Source: Trametes villosa (lineage: Eukaryota > Basidiomycota > Agaricomycetes > Polyporales > Polyporaceae). Taken from it: a DNA stretch of 64,000 nt. The notes beneath the pieces were generated by a model. It saw only the letters and a program-made list of their open reading frames with translations. It searched no databases and was not told the origin of the DNA. The DNA is taken from contig PUDQ02000003.1 in the NCBI GenBank assembly GCA_002964805.2, forward strand, positions 1,302,001 to 1,366,000, written 5' to 3'. Shown in pieces: positions 45,247 through 57,825 of this stretch (positions are counted from its first letter, which is position 1; each line of letters starts with the position of its first letter). The translations under genes and the position numbers were made by a program.

Positions 45247-45881
45247 ATGCTCGCTCGCACCCTCGCCGTCAGTATTGCGCTCGCCGCTATCGTCTTCGCA
45301 CAGGGCCCGCTCACAATCAACACGCCGTACGTCCTCTCAGTTAGACATATCATAATCACCGTGACGTGCGTTGACCGCCGTTGAATAGAACCGATGCGCG
45401 TCAGTGCGAGCGCACAACGATCACCTGGGAGGGCGGAGAGCCGTCGTTCTTCTTGGTACGTCAGCTTTCCTACATATCCTCGCTGCGCCTGAGACTGATC
45501 AGACACACCTCTCGTGCTACAGGAGTGAGTCCTGTATTGCTTCGCACCCCATGAGGCCGTTACGTGGCTAACCGCCCGGTACAGGTTCCAGAGGGACAAC
45601 CAAGTGATCGAGTCGTTCGGCACCCTTGGATCGAACGCCTTCGTCTGGGACACGAACGTTGCTAAGGGTAAGCTTTTGCCTCACCTCTGCTCGTTCGCAA
45701 ACGTGACGCGCATGTACAGGCTCGGTGATTACGCTCGAGCTCATCGACGCCACGGGCAAGTTCGTCCTGAGTGCGCCGTTCACCGTCCAGCCGGGATGTG
45801 AGTATCTCGCAGGGGATGCTGGCTCGATGATTCCGCATACTGATGTATTGCATTGCAGCGGACGACTGCACGCTCATATGA
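45247..45881 (+). CDS. Kre9/Knh1-like small secreted protein, copy 5 (lacks intron 2)
   Basis: Signal peptide MLARTLAVSIALAAIVFAQG, then ARQCERTTITWEGGEPSFFL read through without the intron that splits GEG/PF in other copies. EFQRDNQVIESFGTLGSNAF, VWDTNVAKGSVITLELIDAT, SAPFTVQPG and SDDCTLI follow. The 2-nt exon is GA at 45,523-45,524. Exact loss of intron 2 is shared with the 48,315 copy. Confidence 0.84.
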
Positions 45882-46818
45882 GCGCGTTGAAGGGCACATA
45901 CCTCCTGGAGTGCATACGCCACGCAGGGTTCTGCGTCACTCGCCGCACGGCGTTACACTCGCGACACTTGCGTAGGTGTACGATGCCCGCCTGTTTGGAT
46001 ATCGAGTCGAATACGACGCATTTGCAATGTCACTCACCGCGACTCATTGTGTTCACTACGCTGATTGAAGGTCGCGACGACCACATACGAGGGAATATCG
46101 GGCCTTGCACCGCGTCCGCGCCAGTGCACCGCCCCGATGAGCGAGGCTCGCGCGAGTTATAGGCTCTGTGGTACGATCCTGAACAGCTTCTCCCCCAAGA
46201 TGTGACAGGTGAGCCGTTGCCTCAGGACGTAACCACGCTGTGCTCAAGCTGGTTGATCAGTATTGGCTGCGATCGGCGCATGGGGTCGAGAGAGGCGCCG
46301 TAGGATCGCCGCTGACCGCCCACCATCTATTCGACGGCGGTTCTCATGTTTAGCGACTGTTCGCAGTTCGTGCAAGTCGACGATCAGGGAAAGAGCGCCG
46401 CGCGTAACACCTTGTCCCATACCACTGTTACATTCACAAGTTGAGTGGTCCTGCTGTGCGAATCATCGAGATCCACTTACGACGGCCCTATAGACAGATG
46501 AAGTATTCATCGAGAGACGGCGCGCCCCCCGACCTAGACCGTAGGCTCTTCCAAGGGATTTGTATATCCTCTCATACTCGACAGATCGAGTGAGCGTCGT
46601 CCAAGTGGTACGCCCGCCTCGCGGAGTTGAGGTCGCGTAGAGTGTGCTGTTCGCCCGAAGTGATGGCGTAGCGCGCGAAGCTGATGAGCATGCTGCTGCA
46701 CTCAGAACGGGCTCGCGCGGTCACGCAAGAGCAGCAGCATATATTGGAGAGCCAATCGTTCAACCGTTACACATTCCGCTCAAGTCTTGCTCTCGACTCA
46801 CCTACCTCACAAACCAAC
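45882..46818. other. Intergenic, no gene recognised
   Basis: Long frames here lack family features. TATATT at 46,740 is 79 bp before the next start. Confidence 0.4.
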
Positions 46819-47533
46819 ATGCTCGCCGGAACGTTCGCTGTCACCGTCGCGCTCGCCGCGTCCGTTCTCGCCCAGGTTCCCCCGCTCGACATCGATACGC
46901 CGTAGGCGTCTCATGTTTCGCAACGGCGGCGTTTTCTGACCATTGCCGGACACCTAGATCTAACCCGCGTCAGTGCGAACCCACGCGCATTACCTGGACT
47001 GGTGGGAACAGTGAGTGTGATCCCCAAACTCGAGCTGGCGACGTGCACTCACACTTATGTTGCGCGTAGAGCCCTTTAACTTGGTACGTCAGCAGATCTG
47101 CACTATCCCCGATTGGACCACTCACTCAACGACCAAATTTCACAGGAGTGGGTGGCAATGGGCATTGGACGTTGAAAGGGCAGCACGAGCTTACGAGTTT
47201 CCCGATCCAGGATCCAGCGCGGCCACGTAACCGTCGACTCCTTCGGCGTCAACTCAAACTCGGTCATCTGGAACACAGACATCCGCGCGGGTGCGTCTGC
47301 TCTCCTTCGCCACTCTCAAAGCGCGTATAGCGATGTTACTGACTGTGCGCTGCGGTTTCGCTCACTATAGGCGAGCTGGTCAGTCTGTTGATCGTGGACC
47401 AAACGGGGCAGGTGTCGACTACCCCGACGTTCCCGATCCTGCCGGGAAGTGAGTGACTTCTTGTGTGCTCGGGGAGACGATGCCGCGTACTGAGGTTTGT
47501 GTTACAGCGGACGACTGCATGCTTGTCGCGTAG
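46819..47533 (+). CDS. Kre9/Knh1-like small secreted protein, copy 6
   Basis: Signal peptide MLAGTFAVTVALAASVLAQV, then NPRQCEPTRITWTGGNKPFN, IQRGHVTVDSFGVNSNSVIW, NTDIRAGELVSLLIVDQTGQ, VSTTPTFPILPG and DDCMLVA. The 2-nt exon is GA at 47,146-47,147 with a slightly weaker GTGGGT donor after it. Intron 2 is present. The last exon adds an extra Ala before the stop. Confidence 0.8.
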
Positions 47534-48314
47534 TAGCTGGAAGTCCTAGAGAGCGCACGTTTCCGGTGCCCTGTGGGGAAGGGTATACCAGGCCGCATCG
47601 AAGTTAGTTGCGCGTAGATCTCGTTCGGCACATGCGGCACTACTACTGTTTCCGTCGTTGTCGCATACTGTCAGACTACACATTTCACAGACTAGAAGAA
47701 ATCGCAAGACTCACTATATACCCTCGAAACTGCCATGGCCAGTAAGGGGCCTCGACGATCCCGTCCGAGTCGCGCGTACCTCTCCCCTCCGCAGCTCTGC
47801 AAATCCGCGTCGAACGGACGGGTTCCGGTCGCGGCCAGCAAGCCCCGCGCGTGCTGACTGGGTGCCTCTCCGCGTATACTTGGAACGCACAGCAGCGATC
47901 GCGGCGGCACTGCGGATGGAGGTGGGCCTGGCCGCCTGACCCTCTCAGGAGGCTGGAGGCTGTGCCGAAGGCAAAACGATGATGGTCGTCGACGAGTGCG
48001 GGCCAGCAACAAATTCGGCAGAGGTCGAGAGGCCATCGTCGCGCTCACGAGGTGGAGGGTTGATGGGGGTCGGAGAACAGGCAGTTCGCAGTCGACGCGA
48101 CCGGTCTCATGCGGGGTAGCGCGCTGCGGGGGGATAGCGCCGATGTTGGGCGCTCGCGGCCTGGGTGCCGTCTAGCGCGTTCCTCGACGCTCAAGCGTTG
48201 TTCACGAGGCTTCCTCGACGATCCGCCTTCCGACAGTGGGGTATAAAGGGCGCGGAGAAGAGATCAGAGGCTTCAGCGTCGTACATCCACTCTTCTCACC
48301 ACAACACCGACATA
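47534..48314. other. Intergenic, TATA at 48,242
   Basis: Contains no supported gene. TATAAAGG lies 73 bp before the next start. Confidence 0.45.
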
Positions 48315-49001
48315 ATGTTCGCAAAGACTTGGGTAGTGGCGGCGACAACTGCGGCGCTCGCCTCGTCCGCGCTCGCACAAACGCTCATCATCAACACTCC
48401 GTAAGTACAGTATTAACCTCTCCCGGCGCTGGATAGACCAATACTGACCCGCGTGCGCTTGACGCGTTCACAGCGCGGTCGCGCGGCAGTGCGAGAACAC
48501 GCTGATCACCTGGGCAGGCGGTTCTGGGCTTTACTTCCTGGTACGTCGCGCGAAGAATGTCCAGCCAATTGTTGACTGACGCGCCTAATCTCCTTCACAG
48601 CGGTGAGTGACGCCATAACTGCATCTACGATACGCCCCGCGCACATAGTACTCACTGCGCGCCCGACAGCGTCCTCGAGGACGGCGCGCCCATCCAAGAG
48701 TTCGGCGGCCTGCCGAGCACGCAGCACTCGCTCAACTGGCAGACGAACGTCAGAGAAGGTACGCTCATGCATCTTTTCCTCTGGTGGTCGTGGAGAAACG
48801 GAACCTTACTAGAACCCCGTAGGTGCGATCGTGACCCTGGCACTCAACGACGAGACGGGGGCGACGGCGGTGACGGCGCCGTTCGCTATCCAGCCTGGAG
48901 GTACGTGGTTCTTTGCGGTCGTTATGGCGTGTGGGGCACTGGCTCTGACCTCAAGGCTGTGTGTTCCTTTGATAGAGGACAACTGCACCGTCGTCGGATA
49001 A
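48315..49001 (+). CDS. Kre9/Knh1-like small secreted protein, copy 7 (lacks intron 2)
   Basis: Signal peptide MFAKTWVVAATTAALASSAL, then ARQCENTLITWAGGSGLYFL as one exon without intron 2. VLEDGAPIQEFGGLPSTQHS, LNWQTNVREGAIVTLALNDE, TAPFAIQPG and EDNCTVVG follow. The 2-nt exon is CG at 48,601-48,602. It is the closest intact relative of the degenerate minus-strand copies at 39.1-39.6 and 42.0-42.4 kb. Confidence 0.83.
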
Positions 49002-49291
49002 AGGATGTTCCCATCCCATTTGCCACTGCGAGGCAGACCTTTGTTCGGATAGGACGGGAATATCCGCGTTCTCCGACTTCTCCATTCTGTGTACTCGCTC
49101 TGCGGCACTTTGGATCAAAAATACATCATTCTCTCTCGATAGGTCCGACGATACTCGACACATATCCGCCGCCGGTAAGCGAACTGTCTTGAGGGACCCG
49201 CATACACATAACCTTCCGATTTCAGCATCCAGCCCTCGAGCCCAACAGCCTCGTTCTACGTGCCCCAGCGCTTAATATTGAGAGCTTTCGA

Positions 49292-50010
49292 CTAGATCAG
49301 CAGCGTGCAGTTATCCGCTAGAGCACGCGTTCATCAATGCATGACACGAGCACAACAAAGACGGCGACGGCGTACTGCCAGGCTGGATGGTGAAGAGTCC
49401 CGTCGGCGCGACCGCGCCCACGGCGTCGAAGACCTCGATCCTCACTTCCTGGCCTATGCCGTAGCGTCAGGACTATAGACTGAAGTGAAGGGAGTGGATA
49501 GAGCGAGCGTACCGGCTTTGATATTCGTGATCCAGGTAAAGACCGTCCCGACTGCGTTCGTCTCCGGGATGTCTCTGAATGCCTCGACGACCTCGTCGTC
49601 CTTCAGGACTCTACACGGCCAGGTGAGTGGCCATACTGCGCGGAGGATGAGAGAGAGGGGGTGCGCACAGCTAGTAAGTCACCGAGCCGAAGCACTATGT
49701 TAGCTTTCTCGTTTATAGGATTAGGGTGTACGTGGAGTACTCACCATCGCGTACGGCTCTACGGCGGCGACAGCGCGCGTCGTTAGTCGATTCTAACAGC
49801 CCAGTTCAGCGAGCAGCTATAATACTGACCTTCTCCCCCTGTCCAGTCTACTTGAGTGATTGCGCACTGCTTCGAGAACAGGCTTGGGGCGAGATGTAAG
49901 TGGCGGAAATACGAAGTTCCGCGCACGTACGGGGTGATGGCGAGCAGTTGGGCTGCATTTGCGAGAGAAGCTGTCGCTAGCGCTACACCGAGTGCCTTGA
50001 AGAGTTGCAT
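49292..50010 (-). CDS. Kre9/Knh1-like small secreted protein, copy 8
   Basis: Minus strand. Signal peptide MQLFKALGVALATASLANAA, then SKQCAITQVDWTGGEGEPYA, VLKDDEVVEAFRDIPETNAV, FTWITNIKAGQEVRIEVFDA, FTIQPG and TDNCTLLI. The 2-nt exon is CT (plus-strand AG at 49,669-49,670). It is the first copy after the array changes strand and is the most diverged in its first Cys block (CAITQVDW rather than CxPTLITW). Confidence 0.8.
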
Positions 50011-50717
50011 ATCTGGACGACCGGGCGTTCAAGAGCTCGTTTGGGCGGGAGAGCAGTAGTTGGGTAAGGACGTCTCCTCGTTCCATCTCGCTCTTGTACT
50101 GATTGCCAATCCGGCGCTACAGTGATACTCGCTTTCCAACTCCTCCAGACAGCTCTCTGTACTTGTAATGCACTGCACATGTCGTGCTTTCTGGATTACG
50201 CGTGAACTGCGAACTGTCAGTCCGGCGCCTGGCCGAGGCATCCGAGTATCGAGAAGCACATCGTATACCTGCCTCTCCCGCTCGCCTATACAGCTCGCTC
50301 CCACCCGGACAAGCAGAGGTGTTGCGCTGTTTCGCTGTTACTGCATCTTCGGAGGGAATGTCGCCGCCCGAGCGCACGAGAAACTGGATAGAATGACTCG
50401 ACCTCAGGCACAGCACAGGTATGCTATGTTCGTGTTCTCACTCAGGCGTTTGCAGCACTCATTTGACCTAGAGGGCGCTCTGTGACTCTCAGTCAGAGGC
50501 CACGGGTCGCACTCATTCAGGGAATACACGTCTCTGCGAATACTTTCAGATGACCCCGGTGAGCGATAGGCTGGCATCGCGCGGCTGTTATGTCCGCCTC
50601 ATAGCGGCGCATTGCCATCGTTCCGCCGCCTCCGAGTGAGAAGTCCCACTGCGCACGGAGTACACTAGGTGACTTCTATGCCCTCGTGTAGCTCTCCGGG
50701 GGACGTTGCATAGGAGC
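50011..50717. other. Intergenic, no gene recognised
   Basis: Short frames only. It ends at the second R1 copy. Confidence 0.4.
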
Positions 50718-51680
50718 CAGCCTCTTCCGGCACGACTTCGGCGTCGGCGAGGCTTGTTCGCTTCGCGCCACATCGCGGTCACGTGCTCACACGCGACGGG
50801 TGTGTGGCGGCATTTGACGCCCGAGGCTGACCGCGGCTGACCGTTCGAATGTCCGCTGTCGGTGGGCGTACAAGACCTCGCTCCCCCGCCCGACTGCCGT
50901 TTCCTCCGTACCACCATCTCCTGCTTTGCTCTGCCCGCACTGCACACCCGCAGTCCTCCGCTATGTCTACCGGTCTACCTTCGGACTACCCTCCACTCGC
51001 GGCCTCAAGCTTCAAGGTATGCGGCTACCTCCTCACGGTCGTCTACCTCTTCCTAACCCCTTCTCGTTTATAGACAGTGGTGTTATCGGCGAGTCTTCCT
51101 CTTCATATTTCTCTTTCTTCCTTTTTGTGGGGCCTGCGCCCACTTTCTTGCGCATCAGGCCGCATCTATTCCTATGTGCACGCCGGACATCCGGGATTCC
51201 AGGGAACCGCCCTAGTGGTCTCGTACGAGGACGGCAGGGAGCGATCTACCCGCACCTCACCACCGCGTCCGCCCGCGGTGGCGGTTCTGGGTTACTCGCA
51301 TCCGCCTGAGCGTATGAGGCCGCTCACAGGAGTAGCACAATCTGCAGCTAACCAGCGGTGCCGCGATCCTCTTGTCTGCAGCGAGGGGCTCGCCGGCATC
51401 TCTAACCTGTTGCATTTTGATGCGCCCTGTCCGGTGCCATTACTGGGGTCTTGCGGTGTTCTCCGGTGTGCTAATGGGAGTGATGCGGCCTGATGTGCCA
51501 GCGGGAGAGGAAGGTGGGGAAATTGGTCCTGCCTTCCTCTCTCGCTACCTTTTTCTCTCGAGGGGGGGCGGGTTGCGCGCTCGCGCGATCCGTCCCGGCG
51601 CAGACCTTTCCGTGGTCCTCGGGATAAGTACCCTTCTCGTAAGGGAGGGGGAAACTAGCATGCGCCTAAGCTTCTTTCCC
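50718..51680 (+). repeat. Repeat R1, copy 2
   Basis: Same orientation and almost the same length (963 versus 964 bp) as the copy at 37,269. It carries the ATGTCTACCGGTCTACCTTC start-like block and the 131-138-codon frame (HAGHPGFQGTALVV, PHLTT). Differences are mainly single bases and small indels. Confidence 0.85.
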
Positions 51681-53500
51681 CGCGTTACCTGCCTTACATT
51701 TTCAGGTCTTCACCTGGTGCTGTAATGTTGGCACACATGCTTAAGGTGAGCCTCAGCATTCGCCTACTCGCCGCCCCTATGCTTACACTCGAACTCGTAT
51801 CACGCTGAACACGGGGCCCGCCTACGGGGAGCCGTTCATCGCGAGCGACCGAACGGCGCGGCCCCCCGTACCCTCCTGGTGGCTCCCACTCAAGCCTCTT
51901 GCCGGACGTCGACTTGCCAGCGCGCTACTGCTGGGCCATGCTTCTCCTCTTGTCTACACGCTTGCCTGCGTCCTTCTACTGCTGGCAACGTTCCTAGGGC
52001 TTGGGTACCACTCGTGGGTGTTCGGCTCGTCTCTCGTCGCGCTCTCTGGCTGTGTCGAGGCTCTCTGGCGGTGGTCAAGCCGCTCACATTGGCGATTCCT
52101 GCTCTCCTCGAACGTTTCTCTCTTCACGACATCTTTCCTGCCTATCCGCACAACACTCTCACAGGGCGCTTCCGCCCCTAGCAGGGGGTGAGCAGATCTC
52201 CCAGACGTCCCCCTCTGCTCTGCAACATTGCTAGGATGGACGATCAACGACCGCACTCTCGACATTTCGCGTCCCCACTGTGAGGTCCATCCTGCAGCGG
52301 TACGCAGCGCGCGCCGCCGCCCCGTTCCCTCTACCCAAGACGACGCGCAACACGCGCGCACGGCGGCCCTTCAGCACCGTGGACGAAGCCTTGAGCTTCG
52401 GTCGCGCCGCCTCACCGTCCTTCCTCGCGACCTTGCACTCTTTGCGGAGAGCGCCGTCGACCCCTCCTGCGCCGAGGATCGCCGTCTCCAAGTGCGCAAT
52501 CAGGCCGTCCTGCGAGGAGACGCGCGCAACAACTGCGGCTGCTTTCGCCTCGTCAGCACTTGCGGCGTAATTGACACCGTGAGTGCGCACAACGTAACGG
52601 GCTGTCTGAAATGCAGCTGACTTTATTGACAGCGCGTGCGTGGTAATAGGAGAACAGACATTCCCGTCCATGCAACCGGCGAACAGGGTGTTTCTTTCTG
52701 GTACGTAGCCTTCGTCATCCTGGCTGGCATGTGCAGACAGGATAGTGTGCTGACGTTGAAACACGAGGGACGGGTGCCATTATGCGAGGTGTCCACCATC
52801 TGAAGAGGACTCACTCATTCGTTTTCCCTTCGTTCTGCCCCGCCCTCGGTGTACCCCCCTTGCATGGCCTTGAGTGAAGCGGTGTTGTGTATCCATGAAG
52901 CGACCGGTAGCGCGGAATATTCCGGAACGGCCCCGAGACCACGCGAGAGGATGCCTAGCGGGTCCAGGTCCGCAAGGTGGTGGCCACGGACTTGGTACGC
53001 ACGGACGAGCAGCTGAACCTACAGTAGACGGCAGGAGTCAACCCCGGCGGGCCTCCGGCCGCCGAGGGCGAGTCGAGAGCGTGAGGTGCGAGCAGAGGTG
53101 CCGCCAAGTACGAGAAACCGCAAAGGTGATATGTTTCAGGATTGAGACGTGCCGCGCAGACGTCGAGAGCCGTTGACGCAAAAGTCTAGAGAGCGCCGCA
53201 AACGGCGACAGAGCAGAGGCAGGAGGAGAGGCTAGCCCCAGAGATGCGAGTGGATCGCCGTTCGGCGGGAAGAGAGGTGCGCCCCGTGTGTGCGCCTTGA
53301 TAGGAACCTTCCTGGGCTCATGTAGATCGGGTTGCCAGCAGTGTGGCATGTGTCCGAGCGAGTAGGGTAGTATGAGTGCGTCAGCGAGCGCGGGCTGAGA
53401 GTGATTAAATACTCACCACATAGCCCAGGACCCGGACTTTCTCAAACGCGGGCTAGCTGGGTGGGGTAGCACTGTGCGCTACCTCGATCTCTCTTGCAGA
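51681..53500. other. R1-adjacent region with unidentified frames
   Basis: A plus-strand frame at about 51,888-52,192 is hydrophobic (YTLACVLLLLATFLGLGYHS). It may be the counterpart of the hydrophobic module after R1 copy 1. A frame at 52,280-52,570 (ILQRYAARAAAPFPLPKTTR) is open on both strands and not recognised. No confident gene. Confidence 0.35.
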
Positions 53501-53519
53501 GACACGCCAGTTACTCGAA

Positions 53520-53831
53520 GACGCGGCCTCCCGGAAGACCGACGCGAGCCAGGATGTTCGAGTCGACGCCATAGCGAATAGTTAGACAAGACAGAGAATA
53601 ACCCCTAGAATATGGCCCCCAGGAGTAGGAGAGCATAATGACTGGTCGGCGCAGAGAGTTAAGAGCAGAAGCGAGAGAACGAGCTGCGAGCGAGTCGTCG
53701 TCGAGAGAGAAGGTCCGAGTCTTACGTGGGCGCCTGGAGAGGTTGAAGCCCACCCGGGAGCGCACGTGGATCGCGCCGTTCGGCCTCCCGTTATGGGAGC
53801 AATCCGGCCGGGCCTCTGTCGGCGACCCCAT
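53520..53831 (-). repeat. R1-associated downstream module, copy C
   Basis: Minus strand begins MGSPTEARPDCSHNGRPNGA and ends GVDSNILARVGLPGG. It resembles the plus-strand modules at 38,443 and 41,630. It sits just downstream of inverted R1 copy 3, as expected for one composite unit. Confidence 0.6.
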
Positions 53832-53969
53832 GTCTGGCGCAGAGAGAGCGCCTCAGTCAGTATATGGTGCTAGCGGTGGGAGGAGAAGAAACTCAGCTTT
53901 GGGACGCTGCGCTGCGCACGAGCACGATCCTCGAGATCTATAGCGGTAAGCCAATTCACGAGGAGAAAG

Positions 53970-54919
53970 GAGATTAGGCGCATGCTGGTTTCCCCCTCCC
54001 TTGCAGGAAGGGTACTTATCCCGAGGACCACGGAAAGGTCTGCGCTGGGACGGATCGCACTAACGCGCAACCCGCCCCCCCTCGAGAGAAAAAAAGGTAG
54101 CGAAAGAGGAAGGCAGGCCCGATATCCCCACCTTCCTCTCCCGCTAGCACATCAGGCCGCATCATCCCCATTAGCACCGCCGGATAACATCGCAGGACTC
54201 CAGAGACACCGGACAGGGCGCATCAAAGTGCAACAGGTTAGAGATACCGGCGAGCCCCTCGCTGCAGACAAGGGGCTCGCGGCACCGCTGGTTAGCTGCA
54301 GATTGTGCTGCTCCTGTGAGCGATCTCGTACGCTCAGGCGGATGCGAATAACCCTGGACCGCCACCGTGGGCGGACACGGTGGTGAGGTGCGGGTAGATC
54401 GCTCCCTGCCTTGCTCGTACGAGACCACTTGGGCGGTGCCCTGGAATCCCGGATGTCCGGCGCGCACACAGGAATAGATGTTGCCTGATGCGCAAGAAAG
54501 TGGGCGCAGGCCCCAGAAGAAGGAAAGAAAGAAAGAGGTATAAAGGAGAGAACTCACCAATGACACGAGTATCTACCAACGAGAAGGAGTGAGTAAGAGT
54601 TAGACGACTATGAGGATGAGTAGCTGACCTTGAGGCGGCGGGAAGAGGGTAGTCCGAAGGCAGACCGGTAGACATAGCGGAGGACTGCGGGGGTGCAGTG
54701 CGAGAGGAGCAAAGCAGGAGATGGTGGTACAGAGGAAGGAGCAGTCGGGAGGGAGGGCGGGACTTTGTATTTCGAGCGCGGGCGGACATTCGAACGGTCA
54801 GCCGCGGTCAGCCTCGCGCGCCAAATCCCGCCAAACACGCGTCGCGCGCCAGCACGTGACCGCGATGTGGCGCGAAGCGAACAAGCCTCGCAGAGTCAAC
54901 GTCGGGCCGGAAGAGGTTG
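53970..54919 (-). repeat. Repeat R1, copy 3 (inverted)
   Basis: Reverse complement matches copies 1 and 2 from the CCTCTTCCGG end to the ATGCGCCTAA end at about 0.95 kb. The minus-strand 131-codon frame (HPGFQGTAQVVSYEQGRERS) is conserved. Copies 2 and 3 form an inverted pair around 51.7-53.9 kb. Confidence 0.85.
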
Positions 54920-55703
54920 ACGGTACTGGAGCGTCTTCTGGGGAGCTTGTGGAGGGCATAGACGGGGGGAACGACCTCTTCTTGGTCTGGTAAAGTTGCT
55001 TGCGGTCGCCGCGCCCGCCGCCGACGTGGCTCTCAGCCACCTCCACCTGAGCAGTGATTTGTCGCTTTCACCGGTCTGCTGTGATAGTACAGAACTAAGA
55101 TCCTGAGGATCTGACAATTGCGTAGTTGGAGGGTGGAAGAGAGAAGAGGTAGGCGATATGGTTGCTGGAAGGTTGCGAGAAGTTCACGGGGCCGCGCCAC
55201 GTGGCGAGTAACAGCCCAACGCTCGGCATTCCCCGCCGCCGCGCGTCGCGTTCAACTTCAAGGGCTCCCAACGTTTGTCTTCGTATGATGATGCTGAGCA
55301 GGACGACAAGTGCCGGCAATATACTCGCTCTTGACATCCTTACGCCTAACTATACCACTCGCTGGCTGGCTCCGAAAACCTGTAGAAGGAACCGGCGATG
55401 ACGCTTGACGAAGTGTAGCGCGACGGGATAGCTCCAGGTCAGCACCGCGCTCTGCTGTCTGGTCTTGACCAGACCCAACTGATCGCTCGTTTTACATTCC
55501 AGAGAAGTATGGATTTCGGCTATGTTACTCTTGCGAATATCCTGGGACTGTCGGCTTACGCTGCTCTCCATACTACACCACAAGATCTTGTTTCCAGTCT
55601 CAAACCACGACTCGTGTATCATGCCCCTCCAATGCCACCCTCGGCATCTGCATGAAACGTTCAGAGGCAGGAGTTATCCCCTATGAGGGATGAGCAGCGC
55701 TAG
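54920..55703. other. Intergenic, no gene recognised
   Basis: Minus-strand frames at 55,095-55,337 (MSRASILPALVVLLSIIIRR) and 55,350-55,622 are not recognised and lack support. Confidence 0.35.
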
Positions 55704-56391
55704 TCAGCAACCGTCCACCGCTCGAAGTGATGCGTAGAGGTCGCACGAACCGCTGGCCTGAATCACGAACGGCGCGGAGAAGACGACAGCCTTGGCCGCG
55801 TCGACGACCTCTAGCACCGAGACGGTGCCTTTTCAACACGGGGGGACGCAAGGTGAGTACACCGAATGCCATCGGACGTAAGAGTGCCCGTGCTTACCCG
55901 CGTTGACGTTCGTAGCCCAAATGAAAGAGTGCCCGGGAATGTCGGGGAAGTTCTGCGTGATGGGCTGGTTGTTCACGGCGCTGTCCGTGATGCTACATGC
56001 GAGGCGGACTCTATGAGCTCAGTACCAATGCTTGATAATCGGGACAACTAACATCTATAGTGATCCATCGCCGTTAGATGAAAGACTCAGAGTGGGTTCC
56101 AGGGTGCGTTGTTGACGGCGGTTAGCTCACCAAGTCGAACGGGGCTAAAAGTTTCGCTGGTAAGTCACCGTGCGTCTACGCGATACTCGAACAGTACTCA
56201 CCGGTGCCTCCGGTCCAGGTGATCAGCGTCGGCACGCACTGTGCAGCGTTTGCGCTGTATGATGGGTTAATGGTTCATTTACGACGGATGAGGTGTAGGG
56301 CTACGCACGGGGTGTTGATCGTCAGCGGGTCGGCGCCCAGCGCGCTCGTAAACCCAGCAGCGATGGTCAAGAAAGAGGTGAGGTACTTCAT
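55704..56391 (-). CDS. Kre9/Knh1-like small secreted protein, copy 9
   Basis: Minus strand. Signal peptide MKYLTSFLTIAAGFTSALGA, then AAQCVPTLITWTGGTGAPFD, ITDSAVNNQPITQNFPDIPG, SFIWATNVNAGTVSVLEVVD and FSAPFVIQ. The last intron is missing: the frame reads through as ASGSCDLYASLRAVDGC and a stop. This replaces the usual QPGS-DDC ending by one with two Cys. The 2-nt exon is AT (56,053-56,054). Confidence 0.78.
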
Positions 56392-56529
56392 GCTCGATGT
56401 CTACACAGGGGCTAAGGGTTAGTTTTCAGTATACACCCTTCGTGGCATCTTTTATAGAGAGGCGGAGGCGGCACGATCGGCCTCGACCCCTCGCGCGTGA
56501 CTACTCCTCGCAGCGTCGAAGAATGCCTC

Positions 56530-57090
56530 ACCGTCAGCCCGCAGCAATCATGAGACTGCGCCCGTCGAGGAACACGAACCATGAGGAGGCCGTCAAACAG
56601 CCAGGACGCACGGAGACAGGAAGAGGCGGTTCATAGGTGATGGTAGACGTGGCACGCTCCCAAACCTGCAGCGCCGTCAACGGCACAGGAAACCACGCGC
56701 AGGTCCTCCCGGCCGATCTCGAGCGGATGGAAGCCCAAGAATCCCCACGGACATGTCCGTAGGAAGCACGAACCACCGCGCGAGGTGCGCGACGCTGCTG
56801 CGGACGGTAACTTGCCAGCTTCACTGTTCAATCGCAACTCACGCAGGCATGCAGATGCCGCATCTTCCCCTTCTGCGGTACCCCTGTGCTGGAGGGCGCG
56901 CCTGCTCGACGGGCCCGCGCTGAACGACTCGGGACCGTTCTCATGCGCAAGCTGCTCACGCACGAGCGCAATCGATGGGCCAAACTGAACCTGTGAGATA
57001 TTCTCCGTCTTCATCCAGCTCTCCCATACTCTAGCTACGCGTGTACATCCCTCGCTAACCTCTGCAAGTCCATTCTCAGCTGTAAAGACC
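56530..57090 (-). pseudogene. Possible Kre9-like relic
   Basis: A minus-strand frame ends ERATSTITYEPPLPVSVRPG and later stops, vaguely like the TAYSAPFTVQPG strand of the family. No signal peptide or Cys block was found. It may be coincidence. Confidence 0.25.
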
Positions 57091-57106
57091 TCTTGATGTA
57101 TCTCCC

Positions 57107-57825
57107 CTACGACGACTGCCCGAAACACGAGGTGTCTTCTGACGAGGTGCGGCTTTGGTCAGCATCCACCCACGGCCCATAAGGGGTGAACTGTACGCAC
57201 GACTGGGTTGGACATTGACTGCGCCAGAGAAGGCCGTCTCTCCGGTGATGTCGGTGACTTCGAATACGGCGACCGTGCCTTGGGAGACATGAGCTATGGG
57301 TCCAGGTGAGTAGTAGATACGCGATATACGACTCACCTCCGACGACGTCCACCGCCCAGCGGAAGCTGCGTTGGGAGAGGTTGGGGAACTCCAACGTGAT
57401 TGGCATGTTGTTCGTTGCGCTATCGGTGATGCTTCCGACGATGGTGTCTCACGGTGAGTTGAGTTTCTCCTTCAACAAGGCAGGCTGCTTACGTCTACCC
57501 ACAGGTACCATGGGCGATCTTGTCAACCAGGAAGGATCGTCGACAAACAGTAGCCTACCAAGTTGAAAGGAGCTAAGCGATAACAGTGAGCCACGGTGAC
57601 GGAAGCCACGAGATCCCGAGAACTGACCAGTTCCGCCAGTCCAGGTGATCGTCGTTGGCTGGCATTCAACGACAAACCCGCTTCCGACATCACGTTAGCT
57701 ATACAAGCCCGAAAGGCCATATTAAAGAGGTCGTGTTACGGGTTGTTGACGGCCAGCGGATCGGCCGCTAGAACGGGGGCGAGTGCCGCAGCGGTACTGA
57801 GGAACAGTGCGATGGAGGGCTTCAT
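57107..57825 (-). CDS. Kre9/Knh1-like small secreted protein, copy 10
   Basis: Minus strand. Signal peptide MKPSIALFLSTAAALAPVLA, then VVECQPTTITWTGGTGAPFN, ITDSATNNMPITLEFPNLSQ, SFRWAVDVVGGAHVSQGTVA, VFEVTDITGETAFSGAVNVQ and a C-terminus QDTSCFGQSS. The 2-nt exon is AC (57,493-57,494). Exon 2 needs the acceptor ending GGAAG, since an earlier AG gives an immediate stop. Its TDSA(V/T)NN(Q/M)PIT block makes it the sister of the 55,704 copy. Confidence 0.8.

Noticed and set aside
52231..52764. 177-codon minus-strand frame and its 96-codon plus-strand counterpart
   Set aside because: Both are Ala/Arg-rich, neither is recognised and no splice structure favours one.
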